Assembly (NCBI GenBank): GCA_026396845.1 | Contig: JAPLWC010000071.1 | Span: 1-7,215, forward strand | Length of the DNA stretch: 7,215 nucleotides | Source of the DNA: Candidatus Gottesmanbacteria bacterium | GTDB taxonomy: Bacteria; Patescibacteriota; Microgenomatia; UBA10105; UBA927 | Direction: 5' to 3' | Position numbers and translations under genes: made by a program | Notes under the pieces: model-generated | Told to the model about the DNA's origin: nothing | The model's database searches: none | The model's input: the letters and a program-made list of their open reading frames with translations, nothing else | Shown here: piece by piece, positions 1 to 6,647 of the stretch | Layout: every line of letters starts with the position of its first letter | Numbering within the stretch: the stretch's first letter is position 1

Positions 1-1
1 A

Positions 2-394
2 GAATCCAATTTTGCCAAACAAATCGCCATGATAGAAAAGGGTAAACAGGAGCCGGTCATTCATGTCGGAAATCTCACCGCCAGCCGTGACTATTCGGAC
101 GTCCGTGATATGGTAAAAGGGTATCTCGCCGCGGTGGAAAAATGTGATCCCGGTGACGTATACAATATTTGCAGCGGAATGACTATAAAAATCGGTGATA
201 TGCTTAATTTGTTGTTGTCGTTCACGAAAACAAAAGTGAAGATCCAACCGGATCAATCACGTATGCGCCCTTCAGACGTGCCGGTTTTATTAGGAGATAA
301 CAGCAAATTTGTGGCAAAAACCGGTTGGAAGCCGGAAATCCCCTTCAAAAAAACGATGGAGGATCTCCTCAACTATTGGCGCGAACGCGTCTAA
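2..394 (+). CDS. GDP-mannose 4,6-dehydratase / GDP-4-keto-6-deoxymannose reductase family protein, C-terminal part
   Basis: The reading frame is open to the left edge, so the ATG at 29 is an internal methionine and the gene begins outside the window; about 130 C-terminal residues are visible. The frame reads FAKQIAMIEKG, then VGNLTASRDYSDVRDMV, VYNICSG, RPSDVPVLLGD and TGWKPEIPF, ending in LLNYWRERV. This order is typical of the substrate-binding C-terminal half of extended short-chain dehydrogenases acting on GDP-mannose: the dehydratase forming GDP-4-keto-6-deoxymannose, or the reductase forming GDP-rhamnose. The Rossmann NAD(P) motif and the YxxxK catalytic pair lie upstream and cannot be checked, so the two activities cannot be told apart. 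It would act in the cytoplasm to supply a nucleotide sugar. The stop lies 10 bases before the next gene, which suggests one operon. The family call is firm; the exact reaction is inference. Confidence 0.87.
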   Translation, partial: ESNFAKQIAMIEKGKQEPVIHVGNLTASRDYSDVRDMVKGYLAAVEKCDPGDVYNICSGMTIKIGDMLNLLLSFTKTKVKIQPDQSRMRPSDVPVLLGDNSKFVAKTGWKPEIPFKKTMEDLLNYWRERV

Positions 395-404
395 CGTCTA
401 CCAT

Positions 405-1283
405 ATGAAGGTTGTCGTTATTATTCCCACGTATAACGAACGAGAAAATATTATCATACTTCTTGACCGGCTTGAAACGGTATTTAGAGGATTCAAGCGG
501 CACACTGTTTCCTACCTGGTTGTCGATGATACATCTCCAGACGGAACTCAAGAGTTGGTCAAAGAATACCAAAAAACACACAAAAGTGTGTATCTTATTA
601 CGGGGAAAAAAGAGGGTTTGGGAAAAGCACTGCTGCGGTGCATGACGTACGCGGTCACCCGACTGAACGCGGATATTTTGCTTCAGATGGATGCGGATTT
701 ATCCCATGATCCGGCAGCAGCGCCGGAGTTTTTACGCGCGATAGACAACGGGGCTGATTTTGTCATCGGCAGCAGATATATTCCGGGAGGATCCATATTT
801 ACGGATAGGCTATTCGGACACTCCAAAATAGCACCCGCGGAATATATTTTCAATATTTACTCATACATCGCTGTCGCAAAATTCCGGGAAATAGTCACGG
901 GATCATTCGGGAAGTTTCTTGTCGTAGGAGGAATAGGATTTATCCTCAATGCAGTTATTTTAATCTTGTTGCATAACGTGAATTGGTCCGCGACATGGGC
1001 AAATCTCGTCGGAGCCGCAATAGCGATATTTTCTAACTTTAATTTGAATAACATATGGACATTCCGGCATCAAAAAATATCCGGAATCGGACAATATTTA
1101 ACCAAGCTGGCTCAATTTTACGCTACAAGTGCATTCGGCGTCGTTGTTATCCAGACGGGGACAATCTGGGCGGGAATTCGCTTAGTGGGCGACAGGCAGT
1201 ATTTTCTTTTCTTCCTTGTTGGAACCGCACTTCTTCTTGTTTGGAATTATGTTATCTATTCAAAAGTAATATGGAAAAAATAA
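405..1283 (+). CDS. Polyprenyl-phosphate mannose synthase-like GT2 domain fused to GtrA membrane domain, internally deleted
   Basis: The 292-residue product begins MKVVVIIPTYNERENI, so I start it at the ATG at 405; the open frame reaches further upstream, but only over gene 1 in another frame. Residues 1-130 are the front of a DPM1-like GT2 domain: IPTYNE (7-12), VDDTSPDGT (40-48), the DXD region QMDADLSHDP (94-103) and GSRYIPGGSI (122-131). The next residues, FTDRLFGHSKIAP, normally come about 65-85 residues later in this family. The amphipathic stretch, the TTGYR-type acceptor region and the GY-F-E segment are therefore absent, although the frame is kept. Residues about 167-292 are a GtrA domain with four hydrophobic segments, NFNLNNIWTF (211-220) and the closing NYVIYSKVIW. 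Full relatives transfer a sugar from a nucleotide donor to polyprenyl phosphate, and GtrA may aid flipping. Activity of this shortened form is doubtful. The 3' end overlaps gene 3 by 13 bases; no Shine-Dalgarno site is seen before 405. Confidence 0.85.
   Translation: MKVVVIIPTYNERENIIILLDRLETVFRGFKRHTVSYLVVDDTSPDGTQELVKEYQKTHKSVYLITGKKEGLGKALLRCMTYAVTRLNADILLQMDADLSHDPAAAPEFLRAIDNGADFVIGSRYIPGGSIFTDRLFGHSKIAPAEYIFNIYSYIAVAKFREIVTGSFGKFLVVGGIGFILNAVILILLHNVNWSATWANLVGAAIAIFSNFNLNNIWTFRHQKISGIGQYLTKLAQFYATSAFGVVVIQTGTIWAGIRLVGDRQYFLFFLVGTALLLVWNYVIYSKVIWKK
789..804 (+). other. Apparent in-frame deletion junction in the DPM-like synthase gene
   Basis: The codons for PGGSI, normally near the middle of the GT2 domain, run directly into those for FTDRLFGHSKI, normally near its end. 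The loss must be a multiple of three bases and is judged to be roughly 200-250 bases from recalled family architecture. The exact breakpoint cannot be placed without an intact homologue. Confidence 0.65.
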
Positions 1284-2806
1284 AACGACGCTGGTGGCTT
1301 ATTCCCTTCATAATTATTTTGTGTGTCGCCGCGTACCTGCGGCTGTACAAAATATCCGGTTACATGACGTTTTTGGGGGACGAGGGGCGGGACGTTCTGG
1401 TCGTTATGCACATGATCGTGAACCATAAGTTCACGCTTCTGGGGCCTACGGCATCGGTCGGAGGTTTTTTCCTCGGTCCTATTTATTATTATTTTATGCT
1501 CCCGTTTTTGTGGGCGTGGAAATTGAATCCGGTCGGCCCCGCCATTATGGTGGCGCTCTTCGGAATCGCGACCGTCTTTCTCGTGTTTAAAGTGGGGAAA
1601 GATTTCATCAGCCCACTGGCGGGACTCGTTGCTGCAAGCCTGTATGCGCTTTCACCATTGGTTATTGCATATTCACGTTCTTCATGGAATCCGAATCTCG
1701 TGCCGTTTTTCTCGCTTTTGCTTATCTATTTATTATGGTCCGCGGCGGAAAAGAAACGCACCTCGACGCTTCTTTGGATCGGGATTGTGCTTGGGATCGG
1801 GCTACAGCTTCATTATTTATTCCTGTTCCTGTTTGTAGTTACCGCTATCTGGCTGATTCTGAATGCTAAAACACTTCCGATTGTGAGGAGTGTACTTTGG
1901 GTACTTATCGGATGTATCATCGGTTACTGTCCGTTCCTAGCATTTGAGGTGCGTCACGGGTTTCCCAATACCCAATCCGTCATCCGGTTTGTTCTGGCAG
2001 GTAAAGATACGGGGGTTGCACCGGGATTTTTTACCACGATCGATGATGTTGTGTTTAGATTATTCGGGAGGCTGTTGTACCGGCTTCCGGACGGGGCTTT
2101 GTGGAAATCATTGCCCCCATGGCAGCTTTCGTTGTGGTTTATCGGCACACGGACGACTATTTTTATAAGTTTTGTGTTTCTTATTGTACTGCTGGTCTAC
2201 CGAATTCCGACCAAAATCCGGTTGTATCACGCTTCGCAATTATTGCTCATCTGGTTTTCTACGATCGTCCTTCTTTTTGGTTTTTATCAAAAGGCAATTT
2301 ATGATTATTATTTCGGTATCATGTTTACTCTGCCGTTTTTGCTGATGGGATTGCTTTTTTTTGCCGTGTGGAAGACCAGGTACGGCAAGATACCGGCGGT
2401 CATTCTTTGGGGGTGGCTCATGTTTTTTAACTGGCAGGGCAGGCCGTTTATATATCCCCCGAATAACCAGCTGGCCCAAGCGAGACTTATTGCACAGACG
2501 GCGCTGGCCCAAACCGGCGGGAAACCATTTAATTTTGCTCTTATAACAGGTTCCAATTCGGATCATACGTACCGGTATTTTTTTGAAATTGCGCACCGCA
2601 CACCGGTCACTTTAGAGAATGACCAGGTAGATCCCAAACGTACCACAGTGACGGATCAACTGATCGTCATTTGCGAATTATCCGATTGCAAGCCGCTGGG
2701 GCATCCGTTGTGGGAAATAGCCGGGTTTGGCAGGGCAGAGATTACCGGGGAATGGGACGTACCGTTCGTGAAAATATTCAGGTTGGTACATTATACTGGA
2801 AAGTAA
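1271..2806 (+). CDS. GT39-like (ArnT/PMT-type) membrane glycosyltransferase
   Basis: This 511-residue integral membrane protein starts at the ATG at 1271 (MEKIKRRWWLIPF), which puts a short basic tail before the first membrane helix. The in-frame ATG at 1055 would only add residues overlapping gene 2 in another frame. About ten or more hydrophobic segments fill residues 8-390. The first outer loop carries FLGDEGRDVLVV, with the acidic pair D37-E38 expected of GT-C enzymes that use polyprenyl-phosphate sugars. Other landmarks are SRSSWNPNLVPFF (135-147), LQLHYLF (178-184), FEVRHGF (225-231) and YDYYF (344-348). A soluble tail (about 395-511) contains NFALITGSNSDHTYRYF and probably faces outward. 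The length and order look complete, so this is one of the two undamaged transferases here. The start overlaps gene 2 by 13 bases and no Shine-Dalgarno site is visible, so translation may depend on coupling. The sugar and acceptor are unknown; GT39/GT83-like is the safest class. Confidence 0.87.
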   Translation: MEKIKRRWWLIPFIIILCVAAYLRLYKISGYMTFLGDEGRDVLVVMHMIVNHKFTLLGPTASVGGFFLGPIYYYFMLPFLWAWKLNPVGPAIMVALFGIATVFLVFKVGKDFISPLAGLVAASLYALSPLVIAYSRSSWNPNLVPFFSLLLIYLLWSAAEKKRTSTLLWIGIVLGIGLQLHYLFLFLFVVTAIWLILNAKTLPIVRSVLWVLIGCIIGYCPFLAFEVRHGFPNTQSVIRFVLAGKDTGVAPGFFTTIDDVVFRLFGRLLYRLPDGALWKSLPPWQLSLWFIGTRTTIFISFVFLIVLLVYRIPTKIRLYHASQLLLIWFSTIVLLFGFYQKAIYDYYFGIMFTLPFLLMGLLFFAVWKTRYGKIPAVILWGWLMFFNWQGRPFIYPPNNQLAQARLIAQTALAQTGGKPFNFALITGSNSDHTYRYFFEIAHRTPVTLENDQVDPKRTTVTDQLIVICELSDCKPLGHPLWEIAGFGRAEITGEWDVPFVKIFRLVHYTGK

Positions 2807-2809
2807 CGT

Positions 2810-3563
2810 ATGGGAAAGATAGATCTGTCCGTGGTTATTCCTGCATATAACGAAGAAACCAATATCCGTTTGGGGGCGCTGGATAAAGTGTCGCGATTCC
2901 TGGAGCGTGCGTCATACCAGTGGGAAGCTATTATTGTGGACGACGGTTCTACAGACGGAACGCGCGAACTTCTCGATGCGTTTGTAAAGGCAAACCCGGG
3001 ATTTTCCGTGATACACAATCCCCATCAGGGAAAGGCCTCAACCGTCATTACCGGCATGCTTGGGAGCCACGGTTCAATAGTGCTGTTTACGGATCTCGAT
3101 CAGGCGACACCCATCACTGAGCTTGCCAAAGTGCTTCCGTGGTTTGAAAAGGGGTATGACGTGGTGATCGGATCGCGAAGCGGGCAGCGTCAGGGCGCGC
3201 CTTTCACGCGGCGGGTTATGGCAAGAGGATTCATGATACTTCGGGGCATTATCCTGGGTCTTCGGGGTATCGGAGACACGCAATGCGGATTTAAAGCGTT
3301 TAAAAACGCAGTGGCCAAGGATATTTTTCACCGTTTGAAATTGTATGGGGAGGTCCATATAGTCAGCGGATCAATGGTAACGGCAGGATTTGATATTGAA
3401 ATGCTGTTTTTAGCAAAAAAAAATGGGATACAAAATCAAGGAGGTACCGGTAGAATGGCATTATGTGGAAACCCGCCGCGTCAATCCGATGATCGATTCT
3501 CTCCAAGGATTTATGGATATCGTCAAAATCCGGATAAACGCATGGCGAGGGCTGTATGAATAA
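2810..3563 (+). CDS. ALG5-like GT2 glycosyltransferase (polyprenyl-phosphate sugar synthase), frameshifted in an A9 run
   Basis: The front of the gene reads MGKIDLSVVIPAYNEE with VDDGSTDGT (43-51), HQGKAST (72-78), the DXD region FTDLDQATP (93-101), VVIGSR (118-123), DTQCGFKAF (156-164) and GFDIEMLFLAKK (193-204). These are hallmarks of the ALG5/DPM branch of GT2, which moves a sugar from a nucleotide donor to a polyprenyl phosphate on the inner membrane face. After AKK the frame leaves the family pattern at nine A (3415-3423). Skipping one base restores MGYKIKEVPVEWHYVETRR and INAWRGLYE, ending at the TAA at 3561-3563 and giving about 250 residues. Unshifted, the frame ends at the TGA at 3557-3559 with an unrelated tail of about 45 residues. 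A weak GGAAAG site (2798-2803) lies six bases before the ATG, three bases after gene 3. The break could be a sequencing error, a mutation, or a slippage site. Glucose versus another sugar cannot be told. Confidence 0.88.
3415..3423 (+). other. A9 homopolymer with +1 frame break
   Basis: Nine consecutive A follow gc at 3413-3414. Eight would keep the frame from GFDIEMLFLAKK into MGYKIKEVPVEW, so the run is one base too long, or two too short. Runs of this length are prone to polymerase slippage and to sequencing indels. Confidence 0.85.
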
Positions 3564-4698
3564 AAAATTATTGTTCGCATACTCACTCGCTTCGATCGCA
3601 CTATTCTTATTTTCTTATACGCAGGTTGATTTAAGTCTGACGCTCTCGCGGGTAAATATTTATCAGTTTCTTGAGAAAGGTTTTCAGTATATCGGGTATT
3701 TTGACAGACCGATTTCCACAACATTGTACCTCATACTCGTCGTTGTATTTTTTCTCCTGTATGGATTTTTCCTGACAGCAGTGCGAAAAAAAACCGTATC
3801 CGTGAGTATGTTTTGGCGGACCGTCGGCATCATGACCGCGATTCTTATATTCTCGTATCCGGCGTTTTCCTATGACTTTTTCAACTATATGTTTACCGCA
3901 AAAACAGTGCTTCTCTATCATAAGAATCCCTATACGGTTATTCCGCTTCAATTTACCGGTGTTGAGCCATGGCTTTCGTTCATGCACTGGACGCATTTGC
4001 CGAGTGCCTATACGCCGTTTTGGATTTTACTAACTCTCCCCGCGTATCTATTGGGTTTTGGGTATTTTTTGGTGATTATGTGGAATATAAAAATGCTGGT
4101 CGCGGCCGCCTACATCATTACCATTATCTACATCGGTAAGATTCTTGCGAAACTTGAGCCAGAGCGGAAACTCATGGGTATGGCGATATTTGCCTTTAAT
4201 CCTCTTGTTATATTCGAAACATTAGTCAGCGGGCATAATGACATGGTGATGATGGCGATTGTGATGATTGCATATTACCTGTATCTTCAGAAAAAACGGT
4301 GGGCGTCGTTTTTTGCGCTTTCATTATCGGTGGCAGCAAAACTCATGACGATATTCATAATTCCGGTCTTTTTTGTCGGCTGGCAGCGAAAGCTTGCGCT
4401 GTGGGCGATGATTATCGGATTCTTGTTGGTTGCGTCTCAGCGGGAGATTCTCGGATGGTACGTGGTGTGGCTGGTGCCGTTTTACGCCCTGTTGCCGTCG
4501 CTTGAATGGGCGCTCACCGTCGGCACCGGCCTGTCCCTCGGATTGTTGCTTACCTACGCACCGTTTTTATACATGGGCAACTACGACCCTCCGGTGCAAA
4601 CGCTAAAATTCTGGGCAATCGTCATACCTGTCATTCTTTCTCTTATCTGGATCGGTGTCCGCAACCTCATTTGCCCCGCAAAGAAGCCTCAGGTATAA
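3556..4698 (+). CDS. MptB/GT87-like polytopic mannosyltransferase
   Basis: The 380-residue product has roughly ten hydrophobic helices and almost no soluble domain. FSYDFFNYMFTAK (104-116) holds an acidic residue in the first large outer loop, followed by HKNPYTV (122-128), HWTHLPSAYTPFW (144-156) and FNPLVIFETLVSGHNDMVMM (214-233). The last motif, with its GHND core, is characteristic of the MptA/MptB and DUF2029/GT87 group of GT-C mannosyltransferases, which use polyprenyl-phosphomannose outside the membrane. SQREILGWYVVW (294-305) and LSLGLLLTYAPFLY (326-339) complete the usual C-terminal half, so the gene looks intact. A GAGGG stretch (3547-3551) sits four bases before the ATG. The start codon lies inside the end of gene 4, and both possible stop frames of that gene end on it, implying translational coupling. 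Mannose as substrate is inferred from the family and from the nearby DPM-like genes. Confidence 0.83.
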   Translation: MNKKLLFAYSLASIALFLFSYTQVDLSLTLSRVNIYQFLEKGFQYIGYFDRPISTTLYLILVVVFFLLYGFFLTAVRKKTVSVSMFWRTVGIMTAILIFSYPAFSYDFFNYMFTAKTVLLYHKNPYTVIPLQFTGVEPWLSFMHWTHLPSAYTPFWILLTLPAYLLGFGYFLVIMWNIKMLVAAAYIITIIYIGKILAKLEPERKLMGMAIFAFNPLVIFETLVSGHNDMVMMAIVMIAYYLYLQKKRWASFFALSLSVAAKLMTIFIIPVFFVGWQRKLALWAMIIGFLLVASQREILGWYVVWLVPFYALLPSLEWALTVGTGLSLGLLLTYAPFLYMGNYDPPVQTLKFWAIVIPVILSLIWIGVRNLICPAKKPQV

Positions 4699-4699
4699 T
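4671..4699 (+). promoter_or_regulatory. Candidate sigma70-type promoter for a leaderless gene 6 transcript
   Basis: TTGCCC (4671-4676, four of six matches to the -35 consensus) and a perfect TATAAT (4694-4699) are separated by exactly 17 bases. Transcription would start about six to eight bases after the hexamer, at or next to the ATG at 4706, and that ATG has no good Shine-Dalgarno site. The elements lie inside the last codons and stop of gene 5, so chance is possible. Confidence 0.4.
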
Positions 4700-4705
4700 T
4701 TGACT

Positions 4706-5026
4706 ATGGCTATATTCAGGCGTGGGTGGGCTAGTCTTCTGCTTCTTGTTGCCGGTTTGGCAGTGCTTTTCTTTGTCACGAGGCTCACGAACCTTACGAA
4801 GCTCCCGATTTTTACGGATGAAGCTATTTATATACGTTGGTCCCAAATCGGCAGCCGGGACCCAAACTGGCGGTTTATTTCCCTTGTAGACGGAAAACAG
4901 CCCTTATTTACCTGGATTATGATGGTATTTCTGCGGTTTATCCGCGACCCTCTGGTTGCCGGCCGGTTGGTATCGGTCTTGGCGGGATTTTTTACGACCT
5001 TGTACGGCGCGTGCGTCTGGACGTAG
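4706..5026 (+). pseudogene. GT39-like membrane glycosyltransferase, N-terminal fragment
   Basis: This 106-residue frame begins MAIFRRGWASLLLL, a basic tail and a first membrane helix, followed by VTRLTNLTKLPIFTDEAIYI. It contains the acidic pair D38-E39 of the first outer loop, then DGKQPLFTW (62-70) and RDPLVAGRLVSVLAGFF (80-96). This is the usual front of a GT39-like GT-C transferase that takes sugar from a polyprenyl phosphate. The family pattern stops at about residue 98, and the frame ends at a TAG (5024-5026) after a few unrelated residues. The rest of the enzyme follows in a different frame from about 5002. I chose the ATG at 4706 because upstream in-frame codons overlap gene 5. The gap after gene 5 is seven bases. 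Alone, this fragment could not form the multi-helix catalytic core, so it is a broken gene or an assembly error. Confidence 0.8.
4990..5022 (+). other. Apparent out-of-frame deletion junction in the second GT39-like gene
   Basis: Upstream homology (LVSVLAGFFTTL, frame of 4706) and downstream homology (VRRVRLDVALLLG, frame of 5002) meet here. The intervening helices, roughly 70-80 residues by recalled family length, are absent. The frame change implies a loss of 3n+1 bases. Confidence 0.65.
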
Positions 5027-6027
5027 CATTGCTTTTAGGACTGACACTCGGCATGGGAATGCTCAATAAGACGTCGGGATTTTTAAGTCTGTATATGCTT
5101 CCCGGGACATTAATATTCAAAACACCAAAATTTTGGAAATGGCTCGTTCTTGCAGTGTTGGCTGCGGTTATTTCCCAGCTTCTCTATAGCGTGCTGCGGC
5201 TTTCTCCGCTTTTCGGCATGATAGGACAAAAAGACGCAGTGTTTATCTATACGTTTAAAGAATGGCTGACTCACCCGTTTAATTTTCTTCTGGGCAACAT
5301 TCACGGTCTCTTTGATTGGGCAATCCATTATCTGACCTGGCCGATTTTTCTGTCCGCAATGATAGCCGGATTTTCATTATGGAAATTTCCGAGGGAAAAA
5401 TTACTGCTTTTAGGCTGGTGGTTCGCTCCGTTTTTTGCACTAGCCTTGGATGGGAGGGTATTATACCCGCGGTTTATCTTTTTTATGATACTTCCGCTTA
5501 TGATCCTTTCCGCTGTGGCCGTAGACTGGATTTGGAATCATTTCGGAGGTTCCGTGTGGCGATGGGTATTGGTCGTAGTACTTTTCTTCGGAAGCTTCTA
5601 TACGGATTATTATATTATTACCAATCCGATGTATGCACCGATTCCCAGTGCTGATGCGGGACAATATATTAACGATTGGCCGGCCGGTTGGGGTATCAGT
5701 CAGGTGAATGCATTTTTACTGAAAGAGTCACAGAAAGGAAAAATAACGGTGTATACGGACGGCACATTCGGTCTTCTGCCCTATGCCGTTGAGTTGTATT
5801 TGGTAGATAATCCTAACGTTACGATTAAAGGGATATATCCTATTCCAAGCGATATACCACAGGAGATGATCGATCAGGCAAAGAAAAACCCGACGTACAT
5901 GATCTTTAGTCAGAAGCAAAACGTCCCGCCATGGCCGATGAAGCTTATTGCACAATATCAAAAAGGGCAGAATGCCGTAAAGTTTATGCGATTATATGAG
6001 GTACTTCCTCAGGCGTCGGGAATATGA
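5002..6027 (+). pseudogene. GT39-like membrane glycosyltransferase, C-terminal fragment
   Basis: From about 5002 the frame reads VRRVRLDVALLLG, then LGMGMLNKTSGFLSLYML. It continues through several membrane helices with FIYTFKEWLTHPFNFLLGN, FALALDGRVLYPRFIFF and VAVDWIW. It ends with a soluble tail starting near PSADAGQYINDWPAGWG and including TVYTDGTFGLLPYAVELY. The helix-rich middle and such a tail fit the back part of the GT39-like enzyme whose front lies at 4706-5026. About 341 residues are present, and with the front and the estimated missing part the whole would be near 500-520. The open frame extends upstream to about 4837, but that part is out of frame over the front fragment and not homologous. 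The first internal ATG is at 5053; there is no credible ribosome site, so independent expression is unlikely. The end overlaps gene 7 as ATGA (6024-6027). Confidence 0.8.
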
Positions 6028-6647
6028 AACGGCACCAGGGAATCATTCTTGCCTTATCACTGCTCGTTTTGCTGGGATTTTTGCTCTTCGTTTTATCAGG
6101 ACTTTTCCACCCGGGCTTTTTTATCTCTGATGACGGCGGATGGATGATTATACGATTGAGCGCCTTTTTCCAGAGTTTACGGGAAGGACAATTCCCGGTA
6201 CGTTTTTTGGGAAGATTAAATTATAGTTACGGGTATCCGGTAGCAAATTTTAACTATCCCGGACTTCTGTATCTCGGTTCACTTGTTCATATTATTGGAT
6301 TTTCATTCATCGATTCTATCAAAATAATTCTTGGAAGCTCGGTGCTTGTCGGAACATGTTTCACGTTTTGGTGGCTTAAACACTATTTCCATACCGTTCC
6401 TATCTGTTATTTGATCTGTACACACGGGGTTCTGTCGGAGAGATTTTGGCGCTCGCATGGGCAGCGATGGGTCTGTATTCAATCGCTTCGAAAAAAGCAT
6501 GGCTGTTTGCAGTTGCCGTATCGCTTCTTATTGTCAGCCATAATTCTCTTGCGGTTCTGGTTTTGGTATTTTATGTTTTATATATTACCATCCTCGGGCA
6601 GTGGCGCGATTATTGGCTCATGTTCTTATTGGGTATCGGCATGGTGA
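6024..6647 (+). pseudogene. PTPS-related (PF10131-like) polytopic membrane protein, N-terminal part
   Basis: The start overlaps the stop of the preceding gene as ATGA, a common coupling arrangement. Residues 5-27 form a signal-anchor-like helix. HPGFFISDDGGWMIIRLSAF (29-48), SLREGQFPVRFL (51-62) and YGYPVANFNYPGLLYLG (69-85) follow. These are typical of the large membrane proteins annotated as 6-pyruvoyl-tetrahydropterin-synthase-related, a GT-C-like group of unknown reaction; the name does not imply pterin chemistry. Homology continues to FTFWWLKHYF, at about 6389. Beyond that, the residues up to the TGA at 6645-6647 are an out-of-frame reading of the next segment and should not be treated as protein. 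The true continuation is in the frame starting at 6389. Role: probably outer-loop sugar transfer or glycan assembly with the other genes; low certainty. Confidence 0.75.
6384..6410 (+). other. Frame break with a small apparent deletion in the PTPS-related gene
   Basis: WWLKHYF in the first frame is followed almost at once by PYRSYLLFDLYTRGSVGE in a second frame. In this family about 15-20 residues normally lie between these landmarks, so a loss of 3n+1 bases (tens of bases) explains both the missing stretch and the frame change. Confidence 0.6.

Noticed and set aside
379..390. Short CGCG-AA-CGCG inverted repeat at the end of gene 1
   Set aside because: It encodes the conserved WRERV end of the enzyme, and the stem is too short to call a regulatory site.
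576..591. Perfect hairpin ACACAC-AAAA-GTGTGT
   Set aside because: It lies inside the conserved coding sequence of the GT2 domain, has a short AT-mixed stem and no following T run, so it is not a terminator or operator.
2240..2596. Minus-strand open frame of 118 codons
   Set aside because: It lies opposite a conserved, intact GT39-like gene, and its translation has no recognisable domain or signal; it is a shadow frame.
2793..2798. TATACT before gene 4 as a -10 box
   Set aside because: No -35-like hexamer is found 16-18 bases upstream, and gene 4 follows gene 3 by only three bases, so operon read-through is simpler.
3631..3996. Minus-strand open frame of 121 codons
   Set aside because: It is antisense to the MptB-like gene and shows low-complexity basic residues only; no support as a gene.
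4990..5022. Intron, intein or translational bypass as the cause of the frame change
   Set aside because: All of these add sequence between the two halves; here conserved sequence is absent, so a loss fits better.
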